Assembly: GCA_027486835.1 (NCBI GenBank)
Contig: JAIXOJ010000170.1
Span: 1-64,000 of the forward strand
DNA: 64,000 nt
Reading direction: 5' to 3'
Source: Chitinophagaceae bacterium
Lineage (GTDB): Bacteria; Bacteroidota; Bacteroidia; Chitinophagales; Chitinophagaceae
The notes under the pieces are model-generated. The model saw nothing but the letters and a program-made list of their open reading frames with translations, had not been told where the DNA came from and ran no database searches. The translations under genes were made by a program, and so were the position numbers. Of this stretch, positions 27,109 through 36,604 are shown one piece after another (position 1 is the stretch's first letter; the number at the start of each line of letters is the position of its first letter).

Positions 27109-27160
27109 TTGCAGCACTTTATTTGCAGCACTTAAATTTGCTGCAAATAAAGTGCTGCAA
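27109..27160. repeat. 52-bp palindrome 2 upstream of the XRE gene
   Basis: Perfect 21-bp arms (27109-27129 and 27140-27160) around a 10-nt loop; same design as palindrome 1 with the inner A/T bases shifted by one. It ends 12 bp before the XRE start. Confidence 0.85.
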
Positions 27161-27172
27161 ATATTTTTTCTG

Positions 27173-27733
27173 ATGGCAAAGGCTAAACAAAATGATACGA
27201 GTGTTGCTAGGTTAAGGCAACAGTATGGGCTAACACAACAAGAACTGGCACTGCTGCTGGGTGTGGCTCGGTCGCAAATGGGGCTGATGGAACTAGGTAA
27301 GCGAAGATGGCCCACGGGTACCACGCTCAAGCAATTAGCTATGGAGCCGCAGATGCTACCACCCATTTCGGCCAATTTGCAAAGCAGTATAGAAGCAGCA
27401 CAGCAACAATCGCAAGCTGATTGGGAGCATCAACAACATTTGGCAGCTCAAAAAGGACTAAGTGCGCTGGCAGCACTCAAGCAAAAGTTGGCTGATTTCA
27501 AAACCAAAGAGCAGCAAGCCATCAATGCCCTCCGCCTTGCCGAGAAAATGAAAATAGCATGGCAAGAACCCAATCCCGAGCAAGCGGCAAAAGATCAAAT
27601 TATTTGGGATAATGTAATCACAAACGCCTGGGTAAAAATTCGCGATTATGGCCAAGGCCCTCAAGCCGACCTCCAAGAAAAAATAACAGTCTTAGAAGCC
27701 TTTATCAATAAGTGGCTTGTAGGCGGCATCTAG
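27173..27733 (+). CDS. XRE-family HTH protein with coiled-coil tail
   Basis: Start set at the ATG at 27173 (MAKAKQND); a longer frame from 27053 would translate the palindromes and is rejected. 186 residues: an HTH of the Xre/Cro type at about 8-60 (VARLRQQYGLTQQELALLLGVARSQMGLMELGKRRW written in parts: LTQQELALLLG is the helix-turn-helix core), then Gln/Ala/Lys-rich helices (80-150) that look coiled-coil. It probably binds the GCAGC-bearing palindromes just upstream and controls itself. Relation to the TS-like gene 190 bp upstream is unproven. Confidence 0.75.
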   Translation: MAKAKQNDTSVARLRQQYGLTQQELALLLGVARSQMGLMELGKRRWPTGTTLKQLAMEPQMLPPISANLQSSIEAAQQQSQADWEHQQHLAAQKGLSALAALKQKLADFKTKEQQAINALRLAEKMKIAWQEPNPEQAAKDQIIWDNVITNAWVKIRDYGQGPQADLQEKITVLEAFINKWLVGGI

Positions 27734-27950
27734 TGATGGAAGACATACCCCATATTATTGAAGCAGTGTAACATAAGATATTGGAACATTATTTATCGGT
27801 TAAAATGCACCATGGCGGCTACAGTTTTACCACTAAACCCTAAAGCAAATAGATATAAAAACAAAATTTTTTCTAGCAAGCAGCACGATCAATGGCAACG
27901 CTATCAAAGGGGGTGAAATAATTTTATTAACCACAAAAAATTGAATTGTT

Positions 27951-28361
27951 ATGGCATTTGATTTAGGAAATATCACCACGATTGGTGATTGTGATTCGGT
28001 CATTACTGCGGCTAACGTAGAGAAAAACGCTCTTGCTTTAAAAAAGAGCAACTTATCGAGTGATTTAGCAGAAATGAATCCTGTTTTTCAAGCGTCTAGT
28101 TCTGAATTTAAGGCAATTGATACCGAACTTACCGGTCTCGAGTCCATTCACAACAACACGACCGACCCAAAAACAAAGTTGGATTATGAAAAAAGAATGC
28201 GTCATGTACAGTTGCGCAAGTTGGTATTAACCGAAAGAATTGGTGCCAACAGTACGGTGGTTCAGGCATTGTTGCAGTTAGACATTGCCCAAATAGATGC
28301 CCAAATAAGCACTATTGATGCGTTTATTACCGCTGTGCAAGCACGAAAAGCACAATTGTAA
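27951..28361 (+). CDS. Unknown small helical protein
   Basis: 136 residues, no signal peptide or membrane segment. Nearly all helical, with Ala/Leu/Lys-rich and Gln/Ile-rich stretches (VEKNALALKKSNLSSDLAEM, LQLDIAQIDAQISTIDAF) that look like antiparallel coiled coil. No family recognised. A good terminator follows at 28382, supporting a real transcript. No context points to its role. Confidence 0.6.
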   Translation: MAFDLGNITTIGDCDSVITAANVEKNALALKKSNLSSDLAEMNPVFQASSSEFKAIDTELTGLESIHNNTTDPKTKLDYEKRMRHVQLRKLVLTERIGANSTVVQALLQLDIAQIDAQISTIDAFITAVQARKAQL

Positions 28362-28381
28362 TGGAGGCCCTTTGTTGGTAG

Positions 28382-28417
28382 AAAGCCCTTAGTAAATAGA
28401 AAACTAAGGGCTTTTTT
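28382..28417 (+). terminator. Terminator after the small helical protein
   Basis: 12-bp perfect arms (28382-28393, 28403-28414: AAAGCCCTTAGT / ACTAAGGGCTTT) then TTT. Remaining bases to the fusA promoter carry no gene. Confidence 0.85.
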
Positions 28418-28618
28418 AGTTTCAAGTGATGGTGCTAATGGTTCATTATATAGTTATAATACATTTCTAGAGAATTATAATAGAGGGATGATAATACGAC
28501 CTGCCTAGTACCTTAATTCATTCAGAAAATCCTCTTGTTACCCCCATAACAGCTTAGGGCTTCTACAATTAATCGTTTATATCAATTTAGGGCTAATTTT
28601 TTCAATAGCCTAAACCCC

Positions 28619-28626
28619 TACATTTG
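28619..28626 (+). promoter_or_regulatory. -7 element for fusA
   Basis: TACATTTG matches TAnnTTTG and is followed by CACCGC, a common start context in this phylum. The implied leader is about 135 nt. The -33 region has TTTT, not TTTG. Confidence 0.55.
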
Positions 28627-28763
28627 CACCGCAAAAATTAAATATTAGCCTTCAAACAGTTTTTTTGGGTTATTGAGGCAGCATTTAATCTTTGTTTTTG
28701 CTGCTTCTATATAATAGTAAAGGAAGAAGCCTAACTTAAAAAAGAGACAATAAATAGAAATAT

Positions 28764-30914
28764 ATGGCGGATTTAAAATTACAACGCAATTTCGGTATTG
28801 CCGCACACATTGATGCTGGTAAAACTACCACCACTGAACGTATTCTACGTTACACTGGTATGATTCACAAGATTGGTGAAGTACACGATGGTGCTGCTAC
28901 CACCGACTGGATGGAGCAAGAAAAAGAAAGAGGTATTACCATTACCTCAGCAGCCGTAAGCTGCCAATGGAAGTTCCCTACCGTAAAAGGTGTGGCAGAT
29001 GCTGATACAAAAGATTACTACTTCAATATCATCGATACCCCGGGTCACGTGGATTTCACCGTAGAAGTAGAACGTTCTATGCGGGTGTTAGATGGTTTGA
29101 TTGCTTTGTTCAGTGCCGTTGATGGTGTGGAACCACAGTCAGAAACAGTTTGGCGTCAAGCAAATCGTTATAAAGTTCCCCGTATTGGATTTGTAAATAA
29201 AATGGATCGTTCTGGTGCCGACTTCCTAATGGTGGTGGCACAAGTAAAAGAAATGTTGGGTGCAAAGGCGGTGCCATTGCAATTGCCAATTGGTGCTGAG
29301 GACGATTTTGTTGGTGTGGTGGATTTGATTACCATGAAAGGTGTTATTTGGGATATGGAAACTGAAGGGATGACCTTCAAAGAAATTCCAGTGCCTGCTG
29401 ACATGGTGGATGAAGCCAACGAATGGAGAGCTAACCTAGTGGAAGCCGTTGCTGAATATGATGATGCGTTAATGGAGAAATTTTTTGATGACTCCAATAG
29501 CATCAGCGAAGCAGAAATGCACGAAGCCATTCGTAAAGCCACAATTGATTTGAGCATTGTTCCGATGATGTGCGGATCTTCTTTCAAAAACAAGGGTGTA
29601 CAAACCGCTTTGGATGCTGTTTGTCGTTATTTGCCATCTCCAGTAGATGTAGAAGACACTGCTGGTTTAGATCCAGATTCTGGCGAAACCATCTATCGCA
29701 AACCAAATGCGAAAGAACCATTTTCTGCATTGGCATTTAAAATTATGACCGATCCTTTCGTAGGACGTTTGGCATTTTTCCGTTGCTATTCAGGTCATTT
29801 GGATGCTGGTTCTTATGTTTTAAACGTGAGAAGTGGTAAGAAAGAGCGTATTAGCCGTATCATGAAGATGTTTGCTAATAAGCAAAATCCAATTGATTTT
29901 ATCGAAGCTGGTGATATTGCTGCTGCAGTAGGCTTTAAAGAAATAAAAACCGGAGATACATTGTGTGATGAAAATCATCCAATTGCTTTGGAAAACATGT
30001 TTATTCCTGAACCCGTTATCTCTGTGGCAGTAGAGCCTAAAACGCAAGCTGACGTGGATAAAATGGGTATGGCTATCGCTAAATTAGTAGAAGAAGACCC
30101 TACTTTGCGTGTGAAAACAGATGAGGACACAGGCCAAACGATTCTTTCAGGAATGGGAGAATTGCACCTTGAAATCATTGTTGACCGTATGCGTCGTGAG
30201 TTTAAGGTAGAAATTAACCAAGGAAATCCTCAGGTTGCTTACAAAGAAGCATTTGCTACTACCATTACCCACAGAGAAGTGTTGAAAAAACAATCTGGTG
30301 GTCGTGGTAAGTTTGCCGATATTCAATTTGAAATTGGACCTGCTGAAGAAACATGGTTAGCAGAAAACCCAGGTAAATCCTTCCAATTTGAGAATGGATT
30401 GTTTGGAGGTTCTATTCCAAAGGAATTTGTTCCTGCCATTCAAAAAGGTTTTGAAAACTCTATGGGTACAGGCGTATTGGCTGGTTATCCAGTGGTGAGC
30501 ATGAAAGTAAAAGTATTTGATGGTAGCTTCCACCAAGTGGATAGTGACTCTATGAGCTTTGAATTGTGCGCAAAATCTGGTTTCCGTGAAGCTGGTAGAA
30601 AAGCAAAGCCAACGTTGCTAGAACCAATCATGAGAGTGGAAGTAGTTACTCCGGATTTATACATGGGTGACGTAACAGGAGATTTGAACCGTCGTCGTGG
30701 AATGATGGAAGGCATGGATTCAAGAGGTAATGCGCAAGTGATTAAGGCAAAGGTTCCTTTGAGCGAAATGTTTGGGTATGTTACTCAATTGCGTTCTTTG
30801 TCATCTGGTCGTGCGGCAAGTACCATGGAATTTTCTCATTATTCCCCAGCTCCAAACAATATTGCCGAAGAGGTGATAGCGAAGAGCAAAGGAAAAGTGA
30901 AAGTAGAAGATTAG
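28764..30914 (+). CDS. fusA: Elongation factor G
   Basis: 716 residues, translational GTPase catalysing ribosomal translocation. GTPase motifs: [13 protein letters not shown] (G1), RGITITSAA (switch I), DTPGHVDF (G3), NKMD (G4). Domains II-V follow, ending in the normal C-terminus. Single gene with its own promoter and a terminator at 30941, not in the str operon with rpsL, rpsG and tuf as in many bacteria. Some Bacteroidota have a second EF-G, so this could be either copy. Confidence 0.97.
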   Translation: MADLKLQRNFGIAAHIDAGKTTTTERILRYTGMIHKIGEVHDGAATTDWMEQEKERGITITSAAVSCQWKFPTVKGVADADTKDYYFNIIDTPGHVDFTVEVERSMRVLDGLIALFSAVDGVEPQSETVWRQANRYKVPRIGFVNKMDRSGADFLMVVAQVKEMLGAKAVPLQLPIGAEDDFVGVVDLITMKGVIWDMETEGMTFKEIPVPADMVDEANEWRANLVEAVAEYDDALMEKFFDDSNSISEAEMHEAIRKATIDLSIVPMMCGSSFKNKGVQTALDAVCRYLPSPVDVEDTAGLDPDSGETIYRKPNAKEPFSALAFKIMTDPFVGRLAFFRCYSGHLDAGSYVLNVRSGKKERISRIMKMFANKQNPIDFIEAGDIAAAVGFKEIKTGDTLCDENHPIALENMFIPEPVISVAVEPKTQADVDKMGMAIAKLVEEDPTLRVKTDEDTGQTILSGMGELHLEIIVDRMRREFKVEINQGNPQVAYKEAFATTITHREVLKKQSGGRGKFADIQFEIGPAEETWLAENPGKSFQFENGLFGGSIPKEFVPAIQKGFENSMGTGVLAGYPVVSMKVKVFDGSFHQVDSDSMSFELCAKSGFREAGRKAKPTLLEPIMRVEVVTPDLYMGDVTGDLNRRRGMMEGMDSRGNAQVIKAKVPLSEMFGYVTQLRSLSSGRAASTMEFSHYSPAPNNIAEEVIAKSKGKVKVED

Positions 30915-30940
30915 AATTAAATCGAACGAATACTAGATAT

Positions 30941-30972
30941 AAAAAAGCCCTCGATATTTTCGGGGGCTTTTT
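30941..30972 (+). terminator. Terminator after fusA
   Basis: AAAAAAGCCC...GGGGGCTTTTTTT hairpin. It stands 27 bp past the stop codon and can work in both directions, also ending the minus-strand tRNA transcript. Confidence 0.85.
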
Positions 30973-31001
30973 TTATAACTTAACCATTGGAGAAAAAAAT
31001 G

Positions 31002-31088
31002 CGGAGAGTAAGAGATTCGAACTCTTGATACAGTTTCCCATATACACACTTTCCAGGCGTGCTCCTTCAACCACTCGGACAACTCTCC
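31002..31088 (-). tRNA. tRNA-Ser (anticodon GGA)
   Basis: On the minus strand 5'-GGAGAGT... pairs with ...ACTCTCC-3' followed by discriminator G. The D arm (TCCGAGTGGTTGAAGGA), the CTGGAAA anticodon loop giving GGA, a long variable arm and the T arm (GAGTTCGAATCTC) are visible. The long variable arm and anticodon agree on serine (UCC/UCU). 87 nt; CCA is not encoded. Confidence 0.96.
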
Positions 31089-31142
31089 TTATTAGAGGGC
31101 GGCGAAAATAAGGGATTCAAACTTAATTAATCACCTTAATGC

Positions 31143-31910
31143 TTAAACCCCAAAAATTCTTTCTGCATTCTTAGTGGTAGTGGCAGCTACCGTTTCAATA
31201 CTTTGCTTTGTTGCGTCTGCTAATTTATGGGCTATAATTTTTAAATAACTGCTTTCATTTCTCTTTCCTCTGTAAGGAACAGGCGTCAAATACGGAGCAT
31301 CGGTTTCTAGCACCAGATGGGATAGCCCAACTTGCTCAATAACTTCGGGCAGCCCCGAATTTTTATAGGTTATCACCCCCCCAATGCCTAGATTAAAGCC
31401 TAGGTCAATAATCTGCTTAGCACTTTCATAACTGCCACTAAAGCAATGAAAAATACCTGTTAATCCTCTTTTTGCAAATGGCTTAACTGCATTAATGGTA
31501 TCCTGCATCGCATTTCTTGTATGTATAATTATGGGTCTGTTGAACTCAAGTGCCCATTCCATTTGGGTTTCAAAAGCACGAATTTGTTGTTCAGAAAACG
31601 TTTTATCCCAGTAATAATCCAAGCCAATTTCTCCAATTGCTACAAAATCCCTTGATTCTAATTGTGAACGCATAAAGTCAAGTTCGGTTAAATACTCCTC
31701 TTTTACATAGCAGGGATGTAGCCCCGCCGTAGCTATGCAACAAAAGGGATATTGCTTTTCCAATTGCAAAAGATTGGTGAAATGAGCTGTATCTATAGAT
31801 GGCAAATAAAATTTGCTTACTCCCTCGGCAATAGCTCTATTTAATACTTCATCTATGTCAGCTTCAAATTCACTCAAATAGAGGTGGCAATGTGTGTCGA
31901 TTAACCGCAT
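31143..31910 (-). CDS. tatD: TatD-family metal-dependent DNase/hydrolase
   Basis: 255 residues. Metal sites: DTHCHLY (5-11), GEIGLDYYW, IIIHTRNA, GIFHCFSGS and LETDAPYLTP. The family comprises 3'-5' deoxyribonucleases (also reported D-aminoacyl-tRNA and repair roles). Cytoplasmic. It is followed on the minus strand by tRNA-Ser at 31088 with 54 bp between. Several TatD paralogues occur in most genomes, so the precise job is open. Confidence 0.92.
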   Translation of the reverse strand: MRLIDTHCHLYLSEFEADIDEVLNRAIAEGVSKFYLPSIDTAHFTNLLQLEKQYPFCCIATAGLHPCYVKEEYLTELDFMRSQLESRDFVAIGEIGLDYYWDKTFSEQQIRAFETQMEWALEFNRPIIIHTRNAMQDTINAVKPFAKRGLTGIFHCFSGSYESAKQIIDLGFNLGIGGVITYKNSGLPEVIEQVGLSHLVLETDAPYLTPVPYRGKRNESSYLKIIAHKLADATKQSIETVAATTTKNAERIFGV

Positions 31911-32130
31911 ATGTTGTCTATATTTTTATATTTCGTTAACACAATAATTTTTTTTTTCGGAGTTGTATAATAAAACAAGCTTTAGAAGCGTTTAATAATG
32001 CAAAGGGATTTATTTCAAAAACGGAATTGCATACGACGATATTAGGTTTTAAAGATTGTTTCATAGGGTACGGATTATAAAAGGCTAAGGTTTCCACCTC
32101 TGCCTTTTTTTTGTTTATATCTGTTCCGCA

Positions 32131-32799
32131 TTATTTTACATTAATTGGTAATGCTTCAAATGTGTAGCCCAATTGACTAAAATGAGATAAAACCTTTGGG
32201 AGTGCGTAATTCAAATTCTTCCAAGCTTTCTGACTATCATGGAATACAATGATACTACCCGATTTAGCGTTGTCAATTACATGCTTCAAGCAGGTTTCAG
32301 GACTAATGCTTTTGTCAAAATCGCCGCTTAAAACCGTCCACATTACGATCATTTTCGGACTCACCACTTCATTATTTTGTTGCCCATTTCTAGTTTGTAG
32401 GTTCTGCAATAGTCGAATCTGTGACTTTTTAATGCGCCCATAAGGTGGACGAAATAAGTTGCTGTTAATCCTAGAACTGGCTATTTGAATATCGCTTAAA
32501 TAGCTTTGGTCATCTGTTTCCCATCCATTCAAATGATGCTCAGTATGATTTCCAACGGTGTGCCCATCCAAAATAATTTGTTCATATAACGTTTGTTGTT
32601 GAGCAACGTTTTTTCCTATACAAAAAAAACTTGCCTTGGCCCTATAATTATGCAGCATTTGCAAAACAAAAGGAGTCGCTAGTTCATGCGGCCCATCGTC
32701 AAATGTTAAGTACAAAGCTTTTTTTTCGTTACCCATTTCCCAGAGCAAATGTTTAGGGTAAAATGCCCTCACCCACCACGGGGTTGTAATTAAATACAT
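32131..32799 (-). CDS. Polysaccharide deacetylase (NodB/CE4)
   Basis: 222 residues. CE4 motifs in order: TFDDGP (32-37), GNHTEHH (metal His pair), RPPYGR, and MWTVLSGDF and VFHDS near the end. Deacetylates N-acetylated glycans such as chitooligosaccharide or peptidoglycan. No classical signal peptide: the N-terminus MYLITTPWWVRAFYP is only weakly hydrophobic, though anchoring is conceivable. Monocistronic. Confidence 0.92.
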   Translation of the reverse strand: MYLITTPWWVRAFYPKHLLWEMGNEKKALYLTFDDGPHELATPFVLQMLHNYRAKASFFCIGKNVAQQQTLYEQIILDGHTVGNHTEHHLNGWETDDQSYLSDIQIASSRINSNLFRPPYGRIKKSQIRLLQNLQTRNGQQNNEVVSPKMIVMWTVLSGDFDKSISPETCLKHVIDNAKSGSIIVFHDSQKAWKNLNYALPKVLSHFSQLGYTFEALPINVK

Positions 32800-33052
32800 C
32801 TAGTTACTTTATTATGGAGAAAGTTGGCAATTTGATGCAATGTTAAGTTGTTTCTGATGTTTGTATGCCCCATTAAGACAAACAAATGGAGTTTGTTTCA
32901 GGAAATTATTAATTTCTATAAAGGAATATTTGACTCATTGCCTTGTTTATGAATTAGTGAACTTACTGTCTTATTTGGTATCCGAATTAATTCCACTTTG
33001 TGCATGATGATATGGTTATCTGGACACCTGTTATTGTAGAAAAAAACTTAGG

Positions 33053-33083
33053 TTTGGAAAATTCATTTATACGGTTACATTTG
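33053..33083 (+). promoter_or_regulatory. Promoter of the DUF2795 gene
   Basis: TTTG at 33053-33056, 19 bp gap, TACATTTG at 33076-33083: a full match to the Bacteroidota -33/-7 consensus, 16 bp before the start codon. The remainder of 32800-33052 shows no gene. Confidence 0.7.
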
Positions 33084-33099
33084 CGAAAATTTTGAAGCT

Positions 33100-33321
33100 A
33101 TGTTTTGGACATTAGAATTAGCCAGTTATTTAGAAGAGGCTCCCTGGCCAGCCACTAAGGATGAATTGATAGACTATTCAATAAGAAGTGGTGCCCCAAT
33201 TGAAGTAGTTGAAAACCTCCAAGAGCTAGATGATGAGGGTGAAATCTATGAAAGTATTGAAGATATTTGGCCAGATTATCCAAGCCAAGAAGACTTCATG
33301 TTTAATGAAGATGAATACTAG
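33100..33321 (+). CDS. DUF2795 small acidic protein
   Basis: 73 residues, very acidic C-terminus. MFWTLELASYLEEAPWPATKDELIDYSIRSGAP and VVENLQELDDEGE (given in parts) are the DUF2795 signature; conserved across Bacteroidota, function unknown. It has a good promoter (33053-33083) and its own terminator (33343-33380), so it is a short stand-alone transcript. Confidence 0.88.
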   Translation: MFWTLELASYLEEAPWPATKDELIDYSIRSGAPIEVVENLQELDDEGEIYESIEDIWPDYPSQEDFMFNEDEY

Positions 33322-33342
33322 TAACTGATTAAATAGCTTCCG

Positions 33343-33380
33343 AAAAAGAGAGATTTTGTTTTAACCAAGTCTCTCTTTTT
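33343..33380 (+). terminator. Terminator after DUF2795
   Basis: Perfect 11-bp arms AAAAAGAGAGA (33343-33353) and TCTCTCTTTTT (33370-33380). Confidence 0.85.
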
Positions 33381-33414
33381 GCTTTTATACCCGATTAACT
33401 CCATCACATTTTAC

Positions 33415-34182
33415 ATGTACGATTGCTTATTAACAAACCTAAATAACGGCATCTTTACCGTAACCATTAATCGCCCAACAAAATTGAACGCACTTAATTT
33501 TCAAGTGCTAAAGGAATTAGCGTCTTTGCTTAACGAAATTGAAGCTAACAAAGACATTCATTCCGTAGTATTTATTGGAAGCGGCGAGAAAGCATTTGTG
33601 GCAGGTGCGGATATTGACGAGTTTAATACCATAGATGCTAATGATGGCATGCGCATTTCCAAAGCAGGGCAAGATTTGTTTTTTAGGATTGAGCAAAGCA
33701 AAAAGCCCATGGTTGCTTGTGTAAACGGTTTTGCATTAGGAGGCGGGTGTGAATTAGCCATGAGTTGCCACATAAGAATAGCATCAGAAAATGCAAAATT
33801 TGCGCAACCTGAAATTAATCTTGGATTAATTCCAGGCTATGGAGGCACCCAGAGGTTGGTACAATTAATAGGCAAAGGAAGAGCTTTAGAATTAATGCTT
33901 ACTGGTAATATGATTGACGCAACAACTGCATTAGCCTATGGGCTTGTTAATCGTGTTGTACCAATAGCGCAACTATTACCAGTAGCTTACGAGATGCTCC
34001 ATACTATACAATCAAAGGCACCAGTTGCGATAGCAGCTTGCATAAAAACCGCAAATGCTGCTGGTAATAATGGGTATCTGGCAGAGCAAACCGCTTTTGC
34101 CGAATGCTTTGCAACAGCAGATAAAATAGAAGGGGTGAATGCTTTTTTGCAGAAACGAAAACCTCATTTCACCGGACATTAA
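33415..34182 (+). CDS. Enoyl-CoA hydratase/isomerase family protein
   Basis: 255 residues when started at the ATG at 33415; an upstream TTG falls inside the DUF2795 terminator. Crotonase fold: oxyanion-hole strands SGEKAFVAGADIDEF and ACVNGFALGGGCELAMSC, then LGLIPGYGGTQRL with catalytic-glutamate-type residues before it (QPEINLGL). Hydrates trans-2-enoyl-CoA in fatty acid or amino acid breakdown; exact substrate cannot be read. It stands without other beta-oxidation genes. Confidence 0.92.
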   Translation: MYDCLLTNLNNGIFTVTINRPTKLNALNFQVLKELASLLNEIEANKDIHSVVFIGSGEKAFVAGADIDEFNTIDANDGMRISKAGQDLFFRIEQSKKPMVACVNGFALGGGCELAMSCHIRIASENAKFAQPEINLGLIPGYGGTQRLVQLIGKGRALELMLTGNMIDATTALAYGLVNRVVPIAQLLPVAYEMLHTIQSKAPVAIAACIKTANAAGNNGYLAEQTAFAECFATADKIEGVNAFLQKRKPHFTGH

Positions 34183-34325
34183 TACTTGCAAAAGCGAATT
34201 ACTAATAAGTCAATTGCTTACATAATGAGTTATTGATTCAAATTGAAACCAATGCTTTCAATTACGAAAGATGAAAAAATAAGGACAATACACACATACT
34301 TTATAGAATCTAAAACCCTTTCCGC

Positions 34326-34333
34326 TAAGTTTG
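34326..34333 (+). promoter_or_regulatory. Possible -7 element for the isc genes
   Basis: TAAGTTTG matches TAnnTTTG 28 bp before iscS. The -33 box is not evident. Confidence 0.4.
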
Positions 34334-34361
34334 TGTTTATCAAAGAAAAAAAGTAAGATTT

Positions 34362-35579
34362 ATGTTGAAATTCCCTATCTACTTAGATAATAATGCTACT
34401 ACGCCAATGGACCCAAGGGTGCTGGAAGCAATGATTCCATATTTTACCGAACATTTTGGTAATGCGGCAAGTCGAAATCATCCATTTGGATGGCAGGCAG
34501 AAGAAGCAGTTGATTATGCTCGTGAGCAAGTGGCGCAATTAATAGGAGCCGACCCCAAAGAAATTATCTTTACTAGTGGTGCGACCGAAGGGGATAATTT
34601 GGCAATCAAAGGAGTATATGAAATGTATGCATCAAAAGGCAATCACATCATTACGGCAACAACAGAACACAAAGCGGTTTTGGATACCTGTAAGCATATA
34701 GAAAAATTAGGCGGCGAAGTAACTTACTTACAAGTTAAACCCGATGGGTTGATTGATTTAACTGAACTTGAAGCTGCTATTAAACCTACTACAATTCTAA
34801 TTGCTATCATGTATGCCAATAATGAAATTGGAGTAATACAGCCAGTGAAAGAAATTAGTACAATTGCCAAAAAACATGGTGTTCTGTTTTTTACAGATGC
34901 TGTGCAAGCAGTAGGTAAAATACCTGTTGATGTACAAAAAGATGGTATTGACATAATGGCTTTTACAGCACACAAAATGTATGGGCCAAAAGGTATTGGG
35001 GCATTATACGTGCGCAGAAAAAATCCTCGCGTGAAAGTTACTGCGCAAATGGACGGCGGCGGTCACGAGCGTGGTATGCGTAGCGGTACCCTTAACGTTC
35101 CTGGGATTGTAGGCTTTGGGAAAGCTTGTGAATTAGCTCGTTTAGATATGGAGGCTGATGCAAAGCGTTTAAGTGTACTTAGAGATAAGTTGGAAAATGC
35201 TTTATTACAAATTGAAGAAGCGTATGTAAACGGTAATAGAGAACATAGACTACCGCATGTAGCCAATATCTCCTTTAAACATGTAGAAGGCGAAGGTTTA
35301 TTGATGGGTTTCAATAAAAATATAGCCTTGAGTTCTGGTTCGGCGTGTACTTCTGCTTCTTTAGAACCAAGCTATGTATTAAAGGCACTTGGTCTAGGAG
35401 ATGATTTAGCACACAGTTCATTAAGGTTTGGATTGGGCAGATTTACCACAGAAGAGCAGATTGACTATACCATCGAACAGATTTCCAACACAGTTCATAA
35501 GCTCAGAGAAATGAGTCCACTCTGGGAGATGTACAAAGAGGGAATAGATTTGAATAGCATCGAATGGGCACATCATTAA
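34362..35579 (+). CDS. iscS: Cysteine desulfurase IscS
   Basis: 405 residues. PLP enzyme that takes sulfur from cysteine for Fe-S clusters and thiolated tRNA. Visible: [12 protein letters not shown] at the start, the His/Lys site [10 protein letters not shown] with PLP Lys205, and the mobile-loop [14 protein letters not shown] with active Cys329. Full length. First gene of a compact isc set with iscU (85 bp after) and iscA; no iscR, hscBA or fdx nearby. Confidence 0.96.
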   Translation: MLKFPIYLDNNATTPMDPRVLEAMIPYFTEHFGNAASRNHPFGWQAEEAVDYAREQVAQLIGADPKEIIFTSGATEGDNLAIKGVYEMYASKGNHIITATTEHKAVLDTCKHIEKLGGEVTYLQVKPDGLIDLTELEAAIKPTTILIAIMYANNEIGVIQPVKEISTIAKKHGVLFFTDAVQAVGKIPVDVQKDGIDIMAFTAHKMYGPKGIGALYVRRKNPRVKVTAQMDGGGHERGMRSGTLNVPGIVGFGKACELARLDMEADAKRLSVLRDKLENALLQIEEAYVNGNREHRLPHVANISFKHVEGEGLLMGFNKNIALSSGSACTSASLEPSYVLKALGLGDDLAHSSLRFGLGRFTTEEQIDYTIEQISNTVHKLREMSPLWEMYKEGIDLNSIEWAHH

Positions 35580-35664
35580 TCTTTAAACAATCATTTCTTT
35601 AAAATCATAAAACCCTGCTTGCTTCGCAGGCTATACAAATTAAAAAATAAAGAAGCAATATATT

Positions 35665-36084
35665 ATGGCATATTCAGAAAAAGTTATTGACCATTACACT
35701 AACCCTAAAAACGTTGGTACACTTGATAAGTCAAGTAAAAAAGTAGGTACAGGTCTTGTAGGTGCTCCCGAATGTGGTGATGTAATGCGCTTACAGATTG
35801 AAGTAGATGATGCAACTGGTGTTATTACCGATGCAAAATTCAAAACATTTGGTTGTGGTTCGGCCATTGCATCTTCCTCTTTAGCCACTGAATGGTTAAA
35901 AGGAAGAACAATTGACGAGGCGGTTACGATTGATAATATGGATTTAGTAGAAGAACTTAACCTACCGCCAGTAAAAATTCACTGTTCTGTATTAGCAGAG
36001 GATGCAATTAAGGCGGCGATTAATGATTACAGGGTAAAAAATGGTTTAGAAGAATTGGCTTTTGAAGAAAAAGGAGTACACTAA
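35665..36084 (+). CDS. iscU: Fe-S scaffold protein IscU
   Basis: 139 residues. The three cluster-binding cysteines are Cys37 (GAPECGDV), Cys64 (TFGCGSAIASSS) and Cys107 (KIHCSVLAED). The LPPVKIHC chaperone-recognition motif is close to the LPPVK site used by HscA. It accepts sulfur from IscS and iron to build clusters. Same operon as iscS. Confidence 0.96.
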   Translation: MAYSEKVIDHYTNPKNVGTLDKSSKKVGTGLVGAPECGDVMRLQIEVDDATGVITDAKFKTFGCGSAIASSSLATEWLKGRTIDEAVTIDNMDLVEELNLPPVKIHCSVLAEDAIKAAINDYRVKNGLEELAFEEKGVH

Positions 36085-36180
36085 TTAAAATCGGGTTTAC
36101 TTTTTTTCAGTAGATGCATTTACAATCTACGTTCTACGATTGAAGAGACTGGTAAACCAAACTAAATTCGATAATTTATT

Positions 36181-36531
36181 ATGGTAGCAACAGATAATGC
36201 GATTTATGTGAGTGATAAAGCCAAATCTAAAGTCATGAAATTGATGGAAGAAGCTGGTGTAGCTGACGATGCAAGTTATTTCTTGAGGGTAGGTGTGGTA
36301 GGCGGCGGTTGTAGCGGCCTTAGCTACAAACTAGATTTCGATAATGAAATTAAGCCAATGGATCAAGTATTTGAAGACAATGGCATCAAAGTAGTAACAG
36401 ACCTGAAGAGTTTTTTATACTTGGTAAATACCGAGTTAGATTTCAGTGATGGGTTAAACGGAAAAGGATTTCACTTTAATAACCCTAATGCAAGTAGAAG
36501 CTGCGGGTGTGGTGATAGTTTCGCAGTTTAA
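36181..36531 (+). CDS. iscA: A-type Fe-S carrier (IscA/HesB family)
   Basis: 116 residues. Cluster ligands Cys44 (GGGCSGLSY) and Cys108/Cys110 (SRSCGCGDSF). It carries clusters from IscU to target proteins. Last gene of the isc set; a strong bidirectional terminator follows at 36547. Confidence 0.95.
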   Translation: MVATDNAIYVSDKAKSKVMKLMEEAGVADDASYFLRVGVVGGGCSGLSYKLDFDNEIKPMDQVFEDNGIKVVTDLKSFLYLVNTELDFSDGLNGKGFHFNNPNASRSCGCGDSFAV

Positions 36532-36546
36532 TTAAAGTGTTCAATA

Positions 36547-36590
36547 AAAAAAGGGAGTGTAGCTAGTTTGTTAGCAACACTCCCTTTTTT
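36547..36590. terminator. Bidirectional terminator between iscA and the YHS gene
   Basis: Perfect 14-bp arms AAAAAAGGGAGTGT (36547-36560) and ACACTCCCTTTTTT (36577-36590), serving converging transcripts. Confidence 0.9.
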
Positions 36591-36604
36591 TGTACGCTAA
36601 ACAA

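Noticed and set aside
27053-27172. Upstream extension of the XRE gene
   Set aside because: It would translate the palindromes into repetitive Leu/Cys-rich sequence; the HTH begins after the ATG at 27173.
31096-31128. Second tRNA-like 3' end near tRNA-Ser
   Set aside because: GGGATTCAAAC resembles a T arm, but no matching acceptor or anticodon arm is present.
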